From an uncultured Collinsella sp. (GTDB lineage: Bacteria > Actinomycetota > Coriobacteriia > Coriobacteriales > Coriobacteriaceae), in contig CAAENY010000055.1 in the NCBI GenBank assembly GCA_900757465.1, forward strand, positions 1 through 16,101: 16,101 bases of DNA. The letters are read 5' to 3'. The notes under the pieces are model-generated. The model ran no database searches and was not told the DNA's origin. It worked only from the letters and a program-made list of their open reading frames with translations. Both the position numbers and the translations under genes were made by a program. Position 1 is the stretch's first letter; every line of letters starts with the position of its first letter. Shown here piece by piece: positions 13,743-16,101 of the stretch.

Positions 13743-15720
13743 CGTTATGCTCCATTCCGTGCATGCTCGGACTCAAACTCTTCAATCGCCGCCATAACTG
13801 CTCGCCAAAGGCGTCGGCCTTTTTCTCGCCAATGCCGTTGACCTGGATAAGCTCGTCGCGCGTCCGCGGGCGTAGGCGGCACAGACCGCGCAGAGCCTTG
13901 TCGGAGAAGACCATGTACGGTGCCATCTCCAGCTCCGTCGAGATCTCCTTGCGGAGGGCACGCAGGCACTCGAACAGCTCGGCATCGTCGCCCACGCGCG
14001 GGCGCTGATCCAGCTCGGCCTCCTCGCGCAGCAGATCGACGGCGCGGCGGGCGCGGGCCGAGGCCTTGCGCTTGGACGCGCGACGCTTAACGGTAAAGGC
14101 GAACGCCTCGTCCTCGACCTCGCCGGCACGCGGACCCAGTCCCACGACTGGGTACTGCCCCTGCGAGGCGGCCAGATAACCGCGGCCGCACAGCTGGCCG
14201 ATGATGTCCTTGATGCGCCCGACCGATTCGCTCGACAGCTCACCGTAGCCGCGGTCCTCGTCCAGATGCATCTGGCGAATGCGCTCGGTGTTGCCGCCGT
14301 GGAGCACATCGGCGATCAGCGACTTGCCAAAGCGCATGGGTCGCGTGGCCACATAGCGGACGGCGGCGCGGGCCATATCGGTGACGTCCTCGACCTCGAA
14401 CTGCGTGAGGCAGTTGCTGCAGTTGCCGCAGCCCTCGGCGTCGTCTGCCGTGCCGCCCGCGGCGGCTGCCGCATGCTCGGCCGCCGCCTCGTCGCCAAAG
14501 TAGCGCAGCATGTATTCGCGCAGGCATCCGGTGGTATTGCAGTAGCCCTCCATCTGGCTGAGCAAACGATATCGGTTCTGGAGCGCCCACGCGCGCTGCT
14601 CGTCGTCAAGCGCCTCGTCGGCCGCATCGCCGCGGTCGATCAAAAAGCGGCGCATACGGAAATCGTTGCCGTTCCACAGCAGGTGGCAGCTTGCCGGATC
14701 GCCATCGCGGCCGGCGCGGCCTGCCTCCTGGTAGTAGGCTTCGATGCTCTCGGGCACATTGTTATGAATCACGTAGCGCACGTTGGGCTTGTCGATGCCC
14801 ATGCCAAAGGCGTTGGTGGCAACCATCACCTGAATGTCGTCGTCGATAAAGGCACGCTGGCTCTGGCGGCGGGCGTCGTTGCCCATGCCGGCATGGTAAC
14901 GGCCCACGCGAATACCGCTGGGGCCCAGTGCCTCGGCAAGCTCCGCGGCCAGCGCGTCGACCGTCTTGCGGGTCGAGCAATACACGATGCCGCTCTCGCT
15001 CGAATGCGCAATCACGTAGTCGCGCACCCAGGCAGTCTTGGCCTTGTCGCCCATCTCCTCGCAACCAAAGTAGAGGTTCTTGCGATCGAAGCCCGTCACC
15101 ACCGTCGCGGGGTTTTGCAGGCCGAGCATTTGCTGAATGTCCGCGCGCACACGCTCGGTCGCCGTAGCGGTAAAGGCCGCCACGATGGGGCGCTGCGGCA
15201 GGGAATCGATGAACTCGCGAATCTGCAGGTAGGCGGGGCGGAAATCCTGGCCCCACTGGCTCACACAGTGGGCCTCGTCAATGGCCACGAGCGGCACGCC
15301 AATGCCGCCGTCCGCCGCAGCCTCCTGCGCAAAGGCTAAAAAGCGCGGCTCGAGCAGGCGCTCGGGCGCCACGTACATAAGCTGGTAGCGGCCCTCGCGT
15401 GCCCGTTTGAGCACGGTATTTTGCTGGGCCGGGGTAAGGCTGGAGTTGAGATAGCTGGGTCGCGCACCCGCCGCGAGCAACGCACGGGTCTGGTCCTCCA
15501 TAAGCGACAGCAGCGGGCTCACCACAAAGGTGATACCGGGCAGCATGAGCGCGGGCACCTGGTAGCAAATGGACTTGCCGGCGCCCGTGGGCATAACGCC
15601 CAGCGCATCGCGACCGGCTAGGATCGCATCGACCATACGGTCCTGTCCCGGGCGAAACGAGGTGTAGCCAAAATAGGCGCCGAGCGTGTCGAGCGCCATC
15701 TGCTGCATGCTATCGGTCAT
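13726..15720 (-). CDS. recQ: ATP-dependent DNA helicase RecQ
   Basis: A 664-aa superfamily 2 helicase unwinding DNA 3' to 5' in recombination and fork repair. Walker A is PTGAGKS (44-50), DEAH is at 148-151 followed by the RecQ aromatic loop CVSQWGQDFRP, and QEAGRAGRDG (331-340) is motif VI. Zinc ligands are C394 or C399, C431, C434 and C437, with an Ala/Gly-rich insertion (about 411-430) between the two halves of the finger. A winged helix follows, and an HRDC domain ends the protein (about 575-650, VNGIGEKKADAFGEQLWRRL). AGGA sits four bases before the ATG, a short spacing. A perfect TATAAT lies upstream. The last codons overlap the GntR gene. Length and domains are normal for bacterial RecQ. 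Confidence 0.96.
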   Translation of the reverse strand: MTDSMQQMALDTLGAYFGYTSFRPGQDRMVDAILAGRDALGVMPTGAGKSICYQVPALMLPGITFVVSPLLSLMEDQTRALLAAGARPSYLNSSLTPAQQNTVLKRAREGRYQLMYVAPERLLEPRFLAFAQEAAADGGIGVPLVAIDEAHCVSQWGQDFRPAYLQIREFIDSLPQRPIVAAFTATATERVRADIQQMLGLQNPATVVTGFDRKNLYFGCEEMGDKAKTAWVRDYVIAHSSESGIVYCSTRKTVDALAAELAEALGPSGIRVGRYHAGMGNDARRQSQRAFIDDDIQVMVATNAFGMGIDKPNVRYVIHNNVPESIEAYYQEAGRAGRDGDPASCHLLWNGNDFRMRRFLIDRGDAADEALDDEQRAWALQNRYRLLSQMEGYCNTTGCLREYMLRYFGDEAAAEHAAAAAGGTADDAEGCGNCSNCLTQFEVEDVTDMARAAVRYVATRPMRFGKSLIADVLHGGNTERIRQMHLDEDRGYGELSSESVGRIKDIIGQLCGRGYLAASQGQYPVVGLGPRAGEVEDEAFAFTVKRRASKRKASARARRAVDLLREEAELDQRPRVGDDAELFECLRALRKEISTELEMAPYMVFSDKALRGLCRLRPRTRDELIQVNGIGEKKADAFGEQLWRRLKSLSPSMHGMEHNDGIRR

Positions 15721-15751
15721 GGTTTCCTAACGTCCAAATCATCTGCCGCCG

Positions 15752-15757
15752 ATTATA
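15752..15757 (-). promoter_or_regulatory. Candidate -10 box (TATAAT) for recQ-gntR
   Basis: A perfect leftward TATAAT lies 31 bases before the recQ start codon. No good -35 is found at 16-18 bases upstream. It would drive recQ and, by the overlap, the GntR gene. Confidence 0.5.
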
Positions 15758-15817
15758 CGCCGCCACGCGGACCGGTGCCGCGCGGCTGCCGGCCACGGGC
15801 AACGCAATCCAAAAGGA

Positions 15818-15916
15818 ACGAGCGTGGGATTTTTGGACACTTTCCGGATAAGCGTGGATAATCTCCCACTTTGAACCCGTCACCAAACCAAAAACGGGAG
15901 ATTATCCACGCTCATT
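15818..15916. repeat. Inverted repeat related to the 2535-2659 block
   Basis: AGCGTGGATAATCTCCC (15851-15867) pairs perfectly over 17 bases with 15896-15912, around a 28-base loop. A further unit, ACGAGCGTGGGATTTTTGGA (from 15818), matches the core of the units at 2535-2659. Seven units of this family are thus visible in the window. Lying upstream of recQ, it may also end leftward transcription from the right. Confidence 0.75.
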
Positions 15917-16101
15917 CTGCGGGTAGTCGTTGGGAACCTTCTTGAATGACCAGTCGTTTAAGAGCGTCCCCAATAAGCAATCTCTTGACAAGCGCGGAAA
16001 CCCCGCAGGTTGAGCATAAGTCAGCGAAAACGCCCCTAAGCGAGCAAGGTGACGTGAAAGAGGAGGGAAGCGTACTTCGGTACGCGACCGACGATTGAAC
16101 G
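15912..16101 (-). CDS. Possible partial ORF entering from the right edge (alternative: structured repeat)
   Basis: On the minus strand a frame stays open for about 62 codons from the window edge to a TGA at 15912-15914, ending in LKRLVIQEGSQRLPAE. I do not recognise it, and its start is outside the window. The stop falls inside the inverted repeat at 15896-15912. The plus strand here carries GCGTAC-TTCG-GTACGC (16070-16085) and GCGG/CCGC (15994-16006), so it may instead be a structured RNA or intergenic repeat, and the open frame a by-product. Confidence 0.25.
   Translation of the reverse strand, partial: VQSSVAYRSTLPSSFTSPCSLRGVFADLCSTCGVSALVKRLLIGDALKRLVIQEGSQRLPAE

Noticed and set aside
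14266..15339. A 357-codon open frame on the plus strand
   Set aside because: It is antisense to recQ and is an effect of high GC; no motif is seen.

Overview
The window looks like a chromosomal segment of a high-GC gut actinomycete of the class Coriobacteriia, most likely Collinsella. This is an inference from GC-rich coding sequence, strong AAAGGAG-type ribosome binding sites, familiar protein families and many intergenic inverted repeats; no rRNA or marker search could be run. I see no tRNA, rRNA, CRISPR array, insertion sequence or prophage.

Layout, left to right. A small unknown gene (180-671, +) converges on an AlbA_2/Schlafen-type DNA-binding regulator with an ATPase-like fold and a winged-helix tail (772-2238, -). 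A 556-base gap (2239-2794) follows. It holds two clusters of a TTATCTCTCAT motif, probably an operator array, and a four-unit inverted repeat. Next is a large M16C zinc peptidase (2795-5839, +) with a textbook terminator. A nested palindromic repeat (5916-6077) separates it from a zinc-ribbon, single-membrane-span, LRR/YD-repeat surface protein (6145-7800, -). A hicAB toxin-antitoxin pair (8022-8607, +) follows, with a promoter overlapped by two LexA-box-like sequences. Then come 5-formyltetrahydrofolate cyclo-ligase (8735-9331, +), MetA (9374-10300, -) and a lactate/2-hydroxyacid dehydrogenase (10512-11489, +) with a strong terminator.

The right third is a leftward group: recQ (13726-15720), a GntR/UTRA regulator (12987-13742) whose start overlaps the end of recQ by 17 bases, and a SIS-domain sugar-amine deglycase related to FrlB/FraB (11874-12842). 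The 144 bases between regulator and deglycase contain a clear promoter and two near-identical 17-bp direct repeats exactly 62 bp apart. I infer a local GntR circuit controlling the deglycase. The right edge (15912-16101) holds a possible partial leftward ORF or a structured repeat; its nature is unresolved.

The genes do not form one pathway. MetA and the cyclo-ligase touch methionine and one-carbon metabolism, the dehydrogenase reduces 2-oxoacids, and the deglycase suggests use of Amadori products (glycated amino acids), which fits a gut habitat. The most interesting parts are regulatory: the TTATCTCTCAT array, the SOS-like hicAB promoter and the paired GntR sites. Four families of intergenic inverted repeats are also visible. 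I did not find a clearly new multi-gene system.
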